From NCBI RefSeq assembly GCF_003473295.1, contig NZ_QRMP01000005.1:124455-188454 (forward strand): DNA of 64,000 bases. The letters are read 5' to 3'. Positions within the stretch are counted from its first letter, which is position 1; each line of letters starts with the position of its first letter. The DNA comes from Parabacteroides sp. AM08-6. Its GTDB lineage: Bacteria; Bacteroidota; Bacteroidia; Bacteroidales; Tannerellaceae. A model generated the notes under the pieces. The model was given only the letters and a program-made list of their open reading frames with translations. It was not told the origin of the DNA and did no database searches. Made by a program: the position numbers and the translations under genes. Shown piece after piece: positions 17,999 to 25,298 of this stretch.

Positions 17999-18006
17999 CA
18001 AAAATA
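17999..18006 (-). promoter_or_regulatory. topB promoter -7 box
   Basis: TATTTTTG on the minus strand, about 31 bp before the topB ATG. The -33 position falls inside the large hairpin at 18008-18065, so terminator and promoter overlap. Confidence 0.55.
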
Positions 18007-18007
18007 C

Positions 18008-18065
18008 GTTTTCCCGATGACTTTAGAAAATCATAAGCATGATTTTCTAAAGTCATCGGGAAAAC
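18008..18065 (-). terminator. 27-bp perfect hairpin, terminator of DUF5723 gene
   Basis: A perfect 27-bp inverted repeat (18008-18034 with 18039-18065) with a 4-nt loop, 25 bp past the stop codon of the DUF5723 gene. GTATTTTTG follows on the minus strand, giving an imperfect T-tract. Confidence 0.85.
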
Positions 18066-18090
18066 ATGAAGTATGAAAAGATTAAATTAT

Positions 18091-19503
18091 TTAGCTGTTT
18101 GCCGGTTTTTTCTTTCCTAAAGGAACACTGATGCCCAGATAAGCATTAGCCGTTTGGAGGGTGTTGAAGCCTTTGGTTATCATGTAATCAGTACCTATAA
18201 AAAGCGGACCGAATTTCATCCCAAGTCCGAATGTCTTAAAATTGCTGTGTATGAAAGAATAACTGACCGTTCCTTCAAACCAACGTGCCGGACGGAAATT
18301 GGCTGAAACCATGAGTTCCGTGAATGCTTTAGGCAGGATAAAGCGAGTCGTAGAAAGAAGTCCGAAACCTATTTTATTATTGAGTATTGTATATTCAGCT
18401 CCGATATTCAATGTCGAACGCAGTGTGGTGGTCCGTTTTTTACTTGCAGTCTCTTTGAACTGGAAAAGATCCATATCGAAAATGTCCACACTTCCGGAGT
18501 ATTCATTTTTCCATGCCTCCAAATCTTTCTCGTCAACAACTCCGTCCCCATCAATATCTAAATCCGGGAAGTCTCCGTAATCTCCGTATGGGTCGTAAGT
18601 ATGTTGCTGGTTGGCTATATAAGAGGAAGTGGAAGAACCGTTCCATTTGATGAATCCTAAATCGATAATTGATGCGGAGAGGCATAAATTATCCAATAAC
18701 TGATAGGTCGCACCCAAATCAGCACCCAGACCGAAGCCGGAAATACCCGGTGAGTCAAAATCTACATCACTGATATACTCTTCTCCGTTTTCATCTTCAC
18801 CGTTGGTCAGTTCCAATCCTTTCATGGAGAGGTTCATTTCTCCTTTAGTCGTTACATTCCATACATTTCCATTTGCCTGGAGCTGTAATTGTTCGATTTT
18901 AGCATTGAAGTTGGCAGCTCCCAACAGTACTTTTAATTTTCCTCCGACTGTCAGCTTTTCTGTGATAGGACGCGAATAACCGACAGCGAGTTCTCCGTAA
19001 ATGTCCCCATACAGTTGCATGTTTCGGATATTGAAGTTGGGAATATGCTCAAGGTCTATCTTATCGGCATCCCGTGCAAATTCGAACATTGTTTTAGGAA
19101 TGGAGGTGTTGACCATCACTTTTACTCCCAAATCGACTGTCCAGAAACCTTTGCCGGAATAGAAACCGAAAGACAGGATATCGGTTCCGAGATCCATGTT
19201 AAGTGTATTGTCTGTTTTTAGTCTGTTCATAAACTTCGGATTGTCGAGGAATGAGTTTTCATCATCCATAATATCCGTAAAATTATTAACCGAGAGCGCA
19301 TTGGAAGCTACTGATGCGCCGAATGAACCAAAGACCGGGACATTGAAATACCCCCTGTCCGGACGAAAAGCCGGATTTAATTTGTTTCGTGTTGGCAGGT
19401 TTTCCATAAAATAAGTGCTTCGCGGGTAATACTGTGCAAATGTGCTTGTGCTCAGACATAGAAGCATAAACACAGCGAGTAGAGTTTGTTTTTTCAGTCT
19501 CAT
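18091..19503 (-). CDS. DUF5723-type outer-membrane beta-barrel protein with EF-hand loop
   Basis: A 470-residue exported protein with a Sec signal ending at STFAQ. The mature N-terminus (YYPRSTYFMENLPTRNKLNPAFRP) is characteristic of Bacteroidota DUF5723 proteins, predicted outer-membrane barrels. Strands such as GFGLLSTTRFILP and GLGMKFGPLFIGTDYMITKG support a barrel. Residues 316-327 form a canonical EF-hand calcium loop (D316, D318, D320, G321, D324, D327), set in an acidic Asp/Tyr-rich segment probably exposed in a loop. The function is unknown. It is a single-gene unit with an elaborate upstream region (a palindrome and three 21-bp-spaced repeats) and a strong terminator. Confidence 0.85.
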   Translation of the reverse strand: MRLKKQTLLAVFMLLCLSTSTFAQYYPRSTYFMENLPTRNKLNPAFRPDRGYFNVPVFGSFGASVASNALSVNNFTDIMDDENSFLDNPKFMNRLKTDNTLNMDLGTDILSFGFYSGKGFWTVDLGVKVMVNTSIPKTMFEFARDADKIDLEHIPNFNIRNMQLYGDIYGELAVGYSRPITEKLTVGGKLKVLLGAANFNAKIEQLQLQANGNVWNVTTKGEMNLSMKGLELTNGEDENGEEYISDVDFDSPGISGFGLGADLGATYQLLDNLCLSASIIDLGFIKWNGSSTSSYIANQQHTYDPYGDYGDFPDLDIDGDGVVDEKDLEAWKNEYSGSVDIFDMDLFQFKETASKKRTTTLRSTLNIGAEYTILNNKIGFGLLSTTRFILPKAFTELMVSANFRPARWFEGTVSYSFIHSNFKTFGLGMKFGPLFIGTDYMITKGFNTLQTANAYLGISVPLGKKKPANS

Positions 19504-19555
19504 TGTTATTAATATTAAGTATTGAAATTCAGTTGCTATTAGAGAGTGTTCCCTT

Positions 19556-19581
19556 AAAACTGTATAAAAGTATACAGTTTT
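19556..19581 (-). promoter_or_regulatory. Palindrome upstream of DUF5723 gene (possible operator)
   Basis: A perfect 11-bp inverted repeat (AAAACTGTATA, 4-nt spacer, TATACAGTTTT) 53-78 bp before the ATG. It is not followed by a useful T-run for any upstream gene, so a protein-binding site or 5'-leader hairpin is more likely than a terminator. Confidence 0.5.
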
Positions 19582-19608
19582 GGTTAACGAATAAAATTCA
19601 TAGGCTGA

Positions 19609-19663
19609 AAAATAAGATTATTGTGGTATAAAATGGGATTATCACTCTTAAAAATAGGATTAT
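19609..19663 (-). repeat. Three 13-bp direct repeats at exact 21-bp spacing
   Basis: AAAATAAGATTAT at 19609, AAAATGGGATTAT at 19630 and AAAATAGGATTAT at 19651 form three in-phase copies, two helical turns apart, 106-160 bp upstream of the DUF5723 ATG. The spacing fits binding of a dimeric or tandem activator on one DNA face, such as a LytTR-type response regulator, or phased A-tract bending. The protein is unknown. Confidence 0.6.
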
Positions 19664-19687
19664 CCGGAAAAGAAAAGGGTCTATATG

Positions 19688-19728
19688 AATAAAGAGCCGG
19701 ACAACAGTCGAGTTCTCCGGCTCTTTTT
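19688..19728. terminator. Terminator after tyrA
   Basis: A 10-bp stem AAAGAGCCGG/CCGGCTCTTT (19691-19700 with 19717-19726), 25 bp past the tyrA stop, with T-rich sequence on the plus side and CTTTATTC on the minus side. It ends the aromatic operon. Confidence 0.8.
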
Positions 19729-19750
19729 CCTTGATAGGAATATGAGAAAT

Positions 19751-20524
19751 CTATTCAATATTTTTCCGAATCTTAGTCAGGTATTCTTTCATTGCTTCGG
19801 AATCTTTGTTTTTTATAATTTCCTGCAAAATATTCAATTCATCCTGGATACGGGCTATTTGATACGGGGTACGGGGATTAAAAAGAATTTCCGTCAATAG
19901 ATAATCATCTTCCGAAAGAAGCCCGCGGGCAATTTTCATATGACGCTTAAAGGTGGTTCCTGGTGCATCTTGATGTTTCATCGTAGCCGCGAAAACCATA
20001 GTGGAGGCAAACGGAATTCCCAAAGAGTAAGCTACCACCTTGTCGTGCTGTTCGAATGTGTATTCGCAGATATGCAGACGCAGATTGGCATAAATATCTT
20101 TGAAGAATATTTTGCCGAGATGGTCGCCTTCCGATATGATGATTGTATTTTCTTTTTCCAGTTGTCCCAGATTCGCAAACGTAGGACCGAACATCGGGTG
20201 CGTGGATACATACGGGAAACCACAAGTTTCGTAAAATTCTTTCAGATATGTTTTAACAGAAGCAATATCCGAAATTATACAATACGGTTGTAGATAAGGC
20301 ATAATACTTTTGAATGCCTCAATCGTATAGCTCAAAGTAACACAGTTAATAACCAGTTCAGGATTGAACTCTGCCACCTCTTCCGGTTTTTGCAACCGGA
20401 GTGCATTGTAGATAAATCGCATCCGTTTCGGATCATTCTCCAGAACAGCTACCTCATGTTCGAAACTTAGCAAATCAGTGAAGAAAGAACCCATCTTTCC
20501 GGCACCTAATATCAGAATTTTCAT
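19751..20524 (-). CDS. tyrA: Prephenate dehydrogenase
   Basis: Oxidative decarboxylation of prephenate to 4-hydroxyphenylpyruvate for tyrosine. The 257-residue protein starts with the NAD(P) Rossmann motif MKILILGAGKMGSFF and has the TyrA features SDIASVK and VSTHPMFGPTF, with the catalytic His region YTFEQHDKVVAYSLGIP. There is no fused chorismate mutase or ACT domain, in keeping with the mutase being fused to DAHP synthase in the preceding gene. It is the last gene of the pheA-aminotransferase-DAHPS/CM-tyrA operon, 48 bp behind it, and is followed by a terminator. Confidence 0.93.
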   Translation of the reverse strand: MKILILGAGKMGSFFTDLLSFEHEVAVLENDPKRMRFIYNALRLQKPEEVAEFNPELVINCVTLSYTIEAFKSIMPYLQPYCIISDIASVKTYLKEFYETCGFPYVSTHPMFGPTFANLGQLEKENTIIISEGDHLGKIFFKDIYANLRLHICEYTFEQHDKVVAYSLGIPFASTMVFAATMKHQDAPGTTFKRHMKIARGLLSEDDYLLTEILFNPRTPYQIARIQDELNILQEIIKNKDSEAMKEYLTKIRKNIE

Positions 20525-20572
20525 TTTTCTTTTTGTTTGAAGATTATCAAGGGAATAAAGGTTTATTCTCTT

Positions 20573-21643
20573 TTATTGTTCATTCATGATAATCATCTGC
20601 TGACGTACAGACTCTTCATGGATTTCTTTTAATATTTCTTTTACAAATTCGGTGTTCAACTCCATCTGTTCCCCCATGTTTGAGCGTTTTTCCAGAATCT
20701 CGCTGTAACGCGGTGATTGCAGGATAGGCATGTTGTGTTCTTTTTTATAAACACCGATTTCGCGGGAGATACGCATGCGTTTAGCCAACAATTCCAATAA
20801 TTGTTCGTCGATACCGTCAATCTGCCGGCGTAGTTCAGCCAGATTTTCTGTTGTTTGTGTAGAGTCGCGGATAACCAGCAGGTTTAATACATAATCTAGG
20901 ACATCCGGTGTAATCTGTTGGGAAGCATCACTCCATGCACAATCCGGATTACAATGTGATTCGATAATCAAGCCGTCAAAACTCAAGTCCATTGCTTGCT
21001 GGCAGAGCGGAGCAATCAGTTCGCGTTTGCCTCCGATATGACTCGGATCGCAGAAAATAGGTAATTGAGGCATGCGGCGGCGTAACTCGATAGGAATATG
21101 CCAAAGCGGCAGGTTGCGGTATATTTTTTTGTCGTATGAACTGAAACCTCGATGGATAGCTCCGAGTCTGCGGATCCCTGCTCCATACAAGCGTTGGAAA
21201 GCTCCAATCCAAAGTTCAAGGTCCGGATTAACCGGGTTTTTGATTAATACAGGAATGTCTACTCCTTTCAATGCATCGGCAATTTCTTGTACAGCGAAAG
21301 GGTTAACGGTGGTACGGGCACCAATCCAGAGAAGGTCAACACCGGCTTTCAGTGCTTCGAAAACATGGTCTTTAGTTGCTACTTCAGTAGAAATATACAT
21401 ACCGGTTTCTTTTTTTACCCGTTTCAACCATGGCAACCCTTGCGCACCGATACCTTCGAAGCCTCCCGGTTTTGTACGAGGTTTCCAAATACCTGCACGG
21501 AATAACTTAACGCCTCTGTCGGCCAGCCCTTTGGCTGTTTCCAGTACTTGTTCTTCTGTTTCTGCACTACACGGACCGGCTATTACAATAGGACGTTGTG
21601 GGTCCACACCCGGTAACAAGATTGATTCTAATTCCATTTCCAT
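20573..21643 (-). CDS. Bifunctional DAHP synthase / chorismate mutase
   Basis: Catalyses the first step of the shikimate pathway and the chorismate-to-prephenate branch step. Residues 1 to about 265 are a DAHP synthase of the KDPG-aldolase-like (type I-beta) group: IVIAGPCSAETEEQ, LFRAGIWKPRTKPGGFEG, LLWIGARTTVNPFAVQEI, IFCDPSHIGGKRELI. Residues from about 275 form an AroQ-type chorismate mutase (ELRRQIDGIDEQLLELLAKRM, then REIGVYKKEHNMPI). The N-terminal part lacks a ferredoxin-like regulatory domain. In such fusions the mutase domain commonly acts as the feedback sensor. It is the third gene of the aromatic operon, 13 bp after the aminotransferase. Confidence 0.95.
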   Translation of the reverse strand: MEMELESILLPGVDPQRPIVIAGPCSAETEEQVLETAKGLADRGVKLFRAGIWKPRTKPGGFEGIGAQGLPWLKRVKKETGMYISTEVATKDHVFEALKAGVDLLWIGARTTVNPFAVQEIADALKGVDIPVLIKNPVNPDLELWIGAFQRLYGAGIRRLGAIHRGFSSYDKKIYRNLPLWHIPIELRRRMPQLPIFCDPSHIGGKRELIAPLCQQAMDLSFDGLIIESHCNPDCAWSDASQQITPDVLDYVLNLLVIRDSTQTTENLAELRRQIDGIDEQLLELLAKRMRISREIGVYKKEHNMPILQSPRYSEILEKRSNMGEQMELNTEFVKEILKEIHEESVRQQMIIMNEQ

Positions 21644-21656
21644 GATGATTATCTAT

Positions 21657-22841
21657 TTATTTTATTATTTTCTTAATACGGTTTAATGCTTCTTGTAATG
21701 TTTCGTTTTTACAACAAAGAGAGATACGGATGTAACGTTCGCCACGGCTTCCGAAAATAAATCCGGGCGTGAGGAATACGTTTGCTTCATATAATACTTT
21801 GTTGGCAACAGCCTCGCTACTTTCAGCGTCGGCCGGAATTTTTCCCCAGAGGAACATACCTACCTGGTTTTCATCAAACTCACAACCTAATGTATGCATG
21901 ATTTGTCCGGCCAGGTCGCGACGGCTACGATAGGTACGGTTCATATTGTCGTACCATTCTTTAGGAGCGGTCAGAGCCTCTGCGGCAGCATATTGCATCG
22001 GTTTGAACTGGCCGGAGTCTACATTGCTTTTAACCTTCAGTATCCATTGGACGAACTGCTCATTAGAGGCTAGCATAGCCATACGCCAACCCGGCATATT
22101 GTGTGCTTTACTCATCGAATTCATTTCGATGCAGATGTCCTTCGCTCCCGGAACACTCAGCATACTGATGGGGTGTTCGTTCAGTATAAAACTGTACGGA
22201 TTATCGTTGCAAATGATGATATTATGTTTTTTTCCGAAAGCAACCAGCTTTTCATAAAGCTCTATGCTGGCATTGGCACCTGTCGGCATGTTCGGATAAT
22301 TAGTCCACATCAGTTTGACGTTGGATAAATCCATTTTTTCCAGTTCGCCGAAATCCGGTTGCCAGCCTAATTCTTCTTTTAATTCATAAGGAATAAGATT
22401 TGCTTCAACCAGTTTACTAACCGAACTATAAGTAGGATAGCCGGGGTTAGGTACCAGTACGCCATCGCCCGGATTAAGGAATGCCAGCGAAATATGCAGG
22501 ATACCTTCTTTCGAACCGATTAGGGGTTGTATTTCCGTTTTCGGATCCAGCTCCACATCATACCATTTCTTATACCAGTCAGCGAAACCTTTACGTAACT
22601 CCGGAATGCCGACATACGGCTGATAACCATGCTCATTGGCTTGGTGGGCATGTTCGCATAATGTTTCGATAGTCCGTTCCGAAGGTGGAAGGTCCGGGCT
22701 ACCTACACCGAGGTTGATTACATTTTTACCTGCGGCATTCATTTCGGCTACTTCTTTCAATTTCTTGGAGAAGTAGTATTCCTGTACACTACCTACGCGA
22801 TTAGCGGGGATAATGTTACACACTTTGTTTTCCTTCTGCAT
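21657..22841 (-). CDS. Class I/II aminotransferase of the aromatic operon
   Basis: A PLP-dependent aminotransferase of 394 residues, probably interconverting phenylpyruvate or 4-hydroxyphenylpyruvate (or prephenate) and the amino acid. The N-terminal segment reads VINLGVGSPDLPPS, and the middle has the NYPNMPTGA cofactor region. The Schiff-base Lys is in EMNSMSKAHNMPGWRM, and the substrate Arg is in the C-terminal RYIRISLC. DapC/LL-DAP-like aminotransferases share this architecture, so specificity comes from context. Its start overlaps the end of pheA by 26 bp, indicating translational coupling. Confidence 0.88.
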   Translation of the reverse strand: MQKENKVCNIIPANRVGSVQEYYFSKKLKEVAEMNAAGKNVINLGVGSPDLPPSERTIETLCEHAHQANEHGYQPYVGIPELRKGFADWYKKWYDVELDPKTEIQPLIGSKEGILHISLAFLNPGDGVLVPNPGYPTYSSVSKLVEANLIPYELKEELGWQPDFGELEKMDLSNVKLMWTNYPNMPTGANASIELYEKLVAFGKKHNIIICNDNPYSFILNEHPISMLSVPGAKDICIEMNSMSKAHNMPGWRMAMLASNEQFVQWILKVKSNVDSGQFKPMQYAAAEALTAPKEWYDNMNRTYRSRRDLAGQIMHTLGCEFDENQVGMFLWGKIPADAESSEAVANKVLYEANVFLTPGFIFGSRGERYIRISLCCKNETLQEALNRIKKIIK

Positions 22842-23661
22842 ATTCGCCTAAAATTTTTAAATCTTTTGTCAACGGTCTGATAGCATCCAATGCCTGTTTG
22901 TAGCGCAAGTAATCTGTAAATGTTAAGTTAATATAAAACAGATATTCCCATTCGCGGCCAATGATAGGTAAGGATTGTATTTTAGAGAGATTCATATCGT
23001 AAAAAGAGAGAACGGATAGTACTTTGGACAGGCTGCCGGCGGTATGTGGAAGGGCGAAAACCAAAGACGCTTTGTTTTTGTCTTCACCTTTTAGCAGTTC
23101 GTCGGCTGTCCAACGGTCTGCGATTGCCAGAAAACGGGTAAAGTTGCGTTTGTTTGTCTCGATACCTTCGGCCAACACCTCCATCTTATAAATCTGGGCA
23201 GCCAGTTTTCCGCAGATGGCAGCATGTCCTTTCAGTTGGTTTTCCGAAATCCACCGGGCACTCATCGCTGTATCCCCTTTTTCCACCACTTTTGCATTAG
23301 GCAATGTGTCGAGGAAATCGGTACACTGCATCAAGGCTATCGGGTGGGAATTAACTTCTTTGATGTCGTGAATGTTCGTTCCTGGAAGAGCAACCAATGA
23401 GTGGGAGATACGTAGCTTATATTCGCCGATGACGTTCAGCCCGCTTTCACGGATAAGCTCGTGGTTTTGCAACAGACTGCCAGCGATGGTATTCTCAATT
23501 GCCATCATACCCAGAATGGAAGGATCTTTTTTTATGGTCGAGATAACATCTCTGAATGTTTTACAACCAATAATTTCGATATCTTCACCTTCGAAGTAAT
23601 TGCGGGCAGCGATGTCGTGATACGAACCGGCTATTCCCTGGATTGCTACTTTCTTTTTCAT
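22816..23661 (-). CDS. pheA: Prephenate dehydratase
   Basis: Converts prephenate to phenylpyruvate. The 281-residue protein has the PDT domain starting VAIQGIAGSYHDIAAR, the substrate motif GMMAIENTIAGSLLQN and the TRF-type motif NFTRFLAI. A C-terminal ACT domain (SLVFALPHTAGSLSKVLSVLSFYDMNLSKIQS) probably senses phenylalanine. No chorismate mutase domain is fused. It is the first structural gene of the aromatic operon. Its mRNA leader encodes a Phe/Tyr-rich peptide followed by a terminator, so control is likely both by feedback and by transcription attenuation. Confidence 0.95.
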   Translation of the reverse strand: MKKKVAIQGIAGSYHDIAARNYFEGEDIEIIGCKTFRDVISTIKKDPSILGMMAIENTIAGSLLQNHELIRESGLNVIGEYKLRISHSLVALPGTNIHDIKEVNSHPIALMQCTDFLDTLPNAKVVEKGDTAMSARWISENQLKGHAAICGKLAAQIYKMEVLAEGIETNKRNFTRFLAIADRWTADELLKGEDKNKASLVFALPHTAGSLSKVLSVLSFYDMNLSKIQSLPIIGREWEYLFYINLTFTDYLRYKQALDAIRPLTKDLKILGEYAEGKQSV

Positions 23662-23713
23662 CTTTATCTTTCTTTTTTTATTTATCTGATGTGGAATGTT
23701 TGTAAATAGGTAT

Positions 23714-23745
23714 AAAAAAAGTCCTACCGAACTCGGCAGGACTTT
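23714..23745 (-). terminator. Attenuator terminator in the pheA leader
   Basis: A 13-bp GC-containing stem (23733-23745 with 23718-23730, one G-U) is followed by seven T residues on the minus strand, 53 bp before the pheA ATG. The 5' arm is complementary to the end of the upstream leader ORF, giving an alternative antiterminator. Confidence 0.85.
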
Positions 23746-23780
23746 ATATTGTTATTGACATACATTCAATCATCAACGCT

Positions 23781-23855
23781 TTACATACAAACTCCCGCCC
23801 TCACTTTGCTAAAGTAAAAGTAATAAAAGTAATATGTAAAGCTAAATCGATTCAT
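23781..23855 (-). CDS. Phe/Tyr leader peptide of the pheA operon
   Basis: A 24-codon ORF starting at 23855 and ending with TAA at 23781, in the leader of the aromatic operon. Residues 4-15 read FSFTYYFYYFYF: five Phe (all TTT) and five Tyr codons in twelve positions, then a short basic tail. AAAGAGA about 10 nt before the ATG can serve as ribosome-binding site. A -7 promoter match lies about 29-36 bp upstream. A terminator follows 36 bp after the stop, then pheA. The composition matches the end products of the operon, so it is a sensing peptide rather than a functional protein. Confidence 0.85.
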   Translation of the reverse strand: MNRFSFTYYFYYFYFSKVRAGVCM

Positions 23856-23883
23856 TCTATTCTCTTTGTTTTTAAATACGCAG

Positions 23884-23891
23884 CAAAAGTA
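23884..23891 (-). promoter_or_regulatory. Promoter of the aromatic operon
   Basis: TACTTTTG on the minus strand, a full match to TAnnTTTG, with a TTG about 18 nt upstream. It places transcription start near 23877, about 22 nt before the leader-peptide ATG. Confidence 0.7.
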
Positions 23892-24063
23892 ACGCTTTTT
23901 TGGAAACTACAAGAGAAAAGTGATATTTTTTTTCGTGTAAAGGCAAAAATATTAGAAAAAGTAGGTTTAATATCCTGATATGCACCTGTCCTTATCTTGA
24001 ATTCAAAGCTTCGGATAAAAAAATCGTCTCATGCTTTTTCTGATTTTTTCCCGTGCGATTATT

Positions 24064-24147
24064 CTTTCTACATATGTTGAAAGTAAAAACAACAATTGTC
24101 TTTCTTACTTTCAATAATTGTTGTTTTTGCATTCAATATATGTAGTA
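24064..24147. repeat. Dispersed hairpin-forming repeat, copy 1
   Basis: Outer arms of 14 bp (24068-24081 with 24132-24145, one G-U type mismatch) and inner arms of 13 perfect bp (24085-24097 with 24116-24128) enclose an 18-nt loop. A related element lies at 54218-54304. The core TATGTTGAAAGTAAAAA and CTTTCAATAATTGT are shared. It lies between the oxyR 3' end and the aromatic-operon promoter. Confidence 0.6.
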
Positions 24148-24217
24148 ATAGAAAAAACTCAGGTCAAAATTATATTTTACTACTGATTATTTGGGAAAAG
24201 GGATAGAAGCTTTTCTT

Positions 24218-25144
24218 TTAAACAACTCTTAGTCCTGCTTGTAGAGTCAGCATTTCTTTCGGCACGGATTTTTTAATGCTTTCTATCAGGATGCCGGCAA
24301 CGGTGTGGCGAATAAAATCTTTGCGCGTCACCCAAACGATTTCGCGTGCAGGTTTAGGGATTGCAAACGGGCGAAGCAGTTCTTTTTGTTCATTACTAAG
24401 TTGGTGAGTTGCCAGTTCCGGAATAAATGTAATACCATTGCCACTTTCCACCATCCGCATAAATGTTTCCAGACTTCCCAAGCGGTATGCGGCCTGGCGG
24501 AGTTTTACTTTTTCCATTTGGCAAAAGCGCATTAATTGATCGCGGAAACAATGACCTTCGTCCAACAGCCATAGACGTTCGTCGCTGATGTCGGCAGAGC
24601 GTATCATATCTTTTTTGAAGATACTTTCGTTGCGGGCTACATAAGCGAAAAATTGTTCATAGTACAGCAAATCGCCTTGCAATTGCATTTCTGTCGGCTG
24701 ATTGGCGATAATGGCCGCATCGATTTCCCCATTCAGCAGTGCAGCCATTGTTGGAGCAGTTTTCATTTCCAGGATACGGATATCCAAATCGGGATGTTTT
24801 TCTGAAATTTGTTGAAAGAAACGGGGCAATAAATAAGGTGCGATTGTCGGTAAAACAGCCAAGCGGAATGTTCCTTTCAGCGACTGCTCTTCTTCATTGA
24901 CAATATCTTTTATTAAAGAGGTCTGATAGAGAACGACACGTGCCTGGTCGATAACCTTGCGACCTGCCGGAGTAGGACATACCGGCTGGATGTTACGGTC
25001 GAATAGTTTGACCCCCAGTTCATCTTCCAATTTTTGAATCATCATACTTAATGTGGGTTGGGTCACGCGACAATGCTCGGCGGCTTTTGCAAAATGACGG
25101 TATGTATCGACGGCTAAGATATATTCAAGTTGCTGTATGTTCAT
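24218..25144 (-). CDS. oxyR: Redox-sensing LysR-type regulator OxyR
   Basis: A 308-residue LysR-family regulator. Residues 1-60 carry the winged helix (MNIQQLEYILAVDTYRHFAKAAEHC, then VTQPTLSMMIQKLE). The effector domain contains DEGHCFRDQLMRFC, putting cysteines at 199 and 208, the same spacing and numbering as the peroxide-sensing pair of E. coli OxyR. It should activate peroxide-defence genes on disulfide formation. dps, a known OxyR target in Bacteroides fragilis, lies 4.7 kb away. It is a single gene with its own promoter, divergent from the GH127 pair. Confidence 0.95.
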   Translation of the reverse strand: MNIQQLEYILAVDTYRHFAKAAEHCRVTQPTLSMMIQKLEDELGVKLFDRNIQPVCPTPAGRKVIDQARVVLYQTSLIKDIVNEEEQSLKGTFRLAVLPTIAPYLLPRFFQQISEKHPDLDIRILEMKTAPTMAALLNGEIDAAIIANQPTEMQLQGDLLYYEQFFAYVARNESIFKKDMIRSADISDERLWLLDEGHCFRDQLMRFCQMEKVKLRQAAYRLGSLETFMRMVESGNGITFIPELATHQLSNEQKELLRPFAIPKPAREIVWVTRKDFIRHTVAGILIESIKKSVPKEMLTLQAGLRVV

Positions 25145-25178
25145 GATAATTTAGTTTGTCTGTTCTAAAAAGATGTCA

Positions 25179-25186
25179 CGAAGGTA
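25179..25186 (-). promoter_or_regulatory. Candidate oxyR promoter -7 box
   Basis: TACCTTCG on the minus strand, one mismatch from TAnnTTTG, 34 bp before the oxyR ATG. Confidence 0.4.
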
Positions 25187-25220
25187 ATGAAAAAATGGGG
25201 GATAGCAATATTTATATGAT

Positions 25221-25258
25221 TACTTTTGTTATAAGTGTCAAAAATATACTTACATTTG
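25221..25258 (+). promoter_or_regulatory. Promoter region of the GH127 pair
   Basis: Two consensus -7 boxes, TACTTTTG at 25221-25228 and TACATTTG at 25251-25258. The TTTG of the first lies 22 nt before the second and could serve as its -33. The second is 40 bp before the ATG at 25299. Confidence 0.55.
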
Positions 25259-25298
25259 TGGTGTTTGAATTTTGTATAATATAACTTATTAATATGTG

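Larger units (their letters stand above)
23714..23855 (-). promoter_or_regulatory. Phe/Tyr transcription attenuator of the aromatic operon
   Basis: Four mutually exclusive segments can be paired. Segment 1 (23842-23833, inside the control codons) pairs with segment 2 (23787-23778) over 10 perfect base pairs. Segment 2 upstream part (23799-23789) pairs with segment 3 (23745-23735) over 10 of 11 positions including one G-U. Segment 3 pairs with segment 4 to form the terminator. Ribosome stalling on Phe/Tyr codons would mask segment 1, allow 2:3 pairing and prevent termination. This is the classical attenuation layout known from Proteobacteria. Confidence 0.8.

Noticed and set aside
19609..19663. 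Short CRISPR-like array
   Set aside because: Only three 13-bp units with 8-bp spacers and no cas genes. The same reasoning excludes the repeats at 45182 and 39748.
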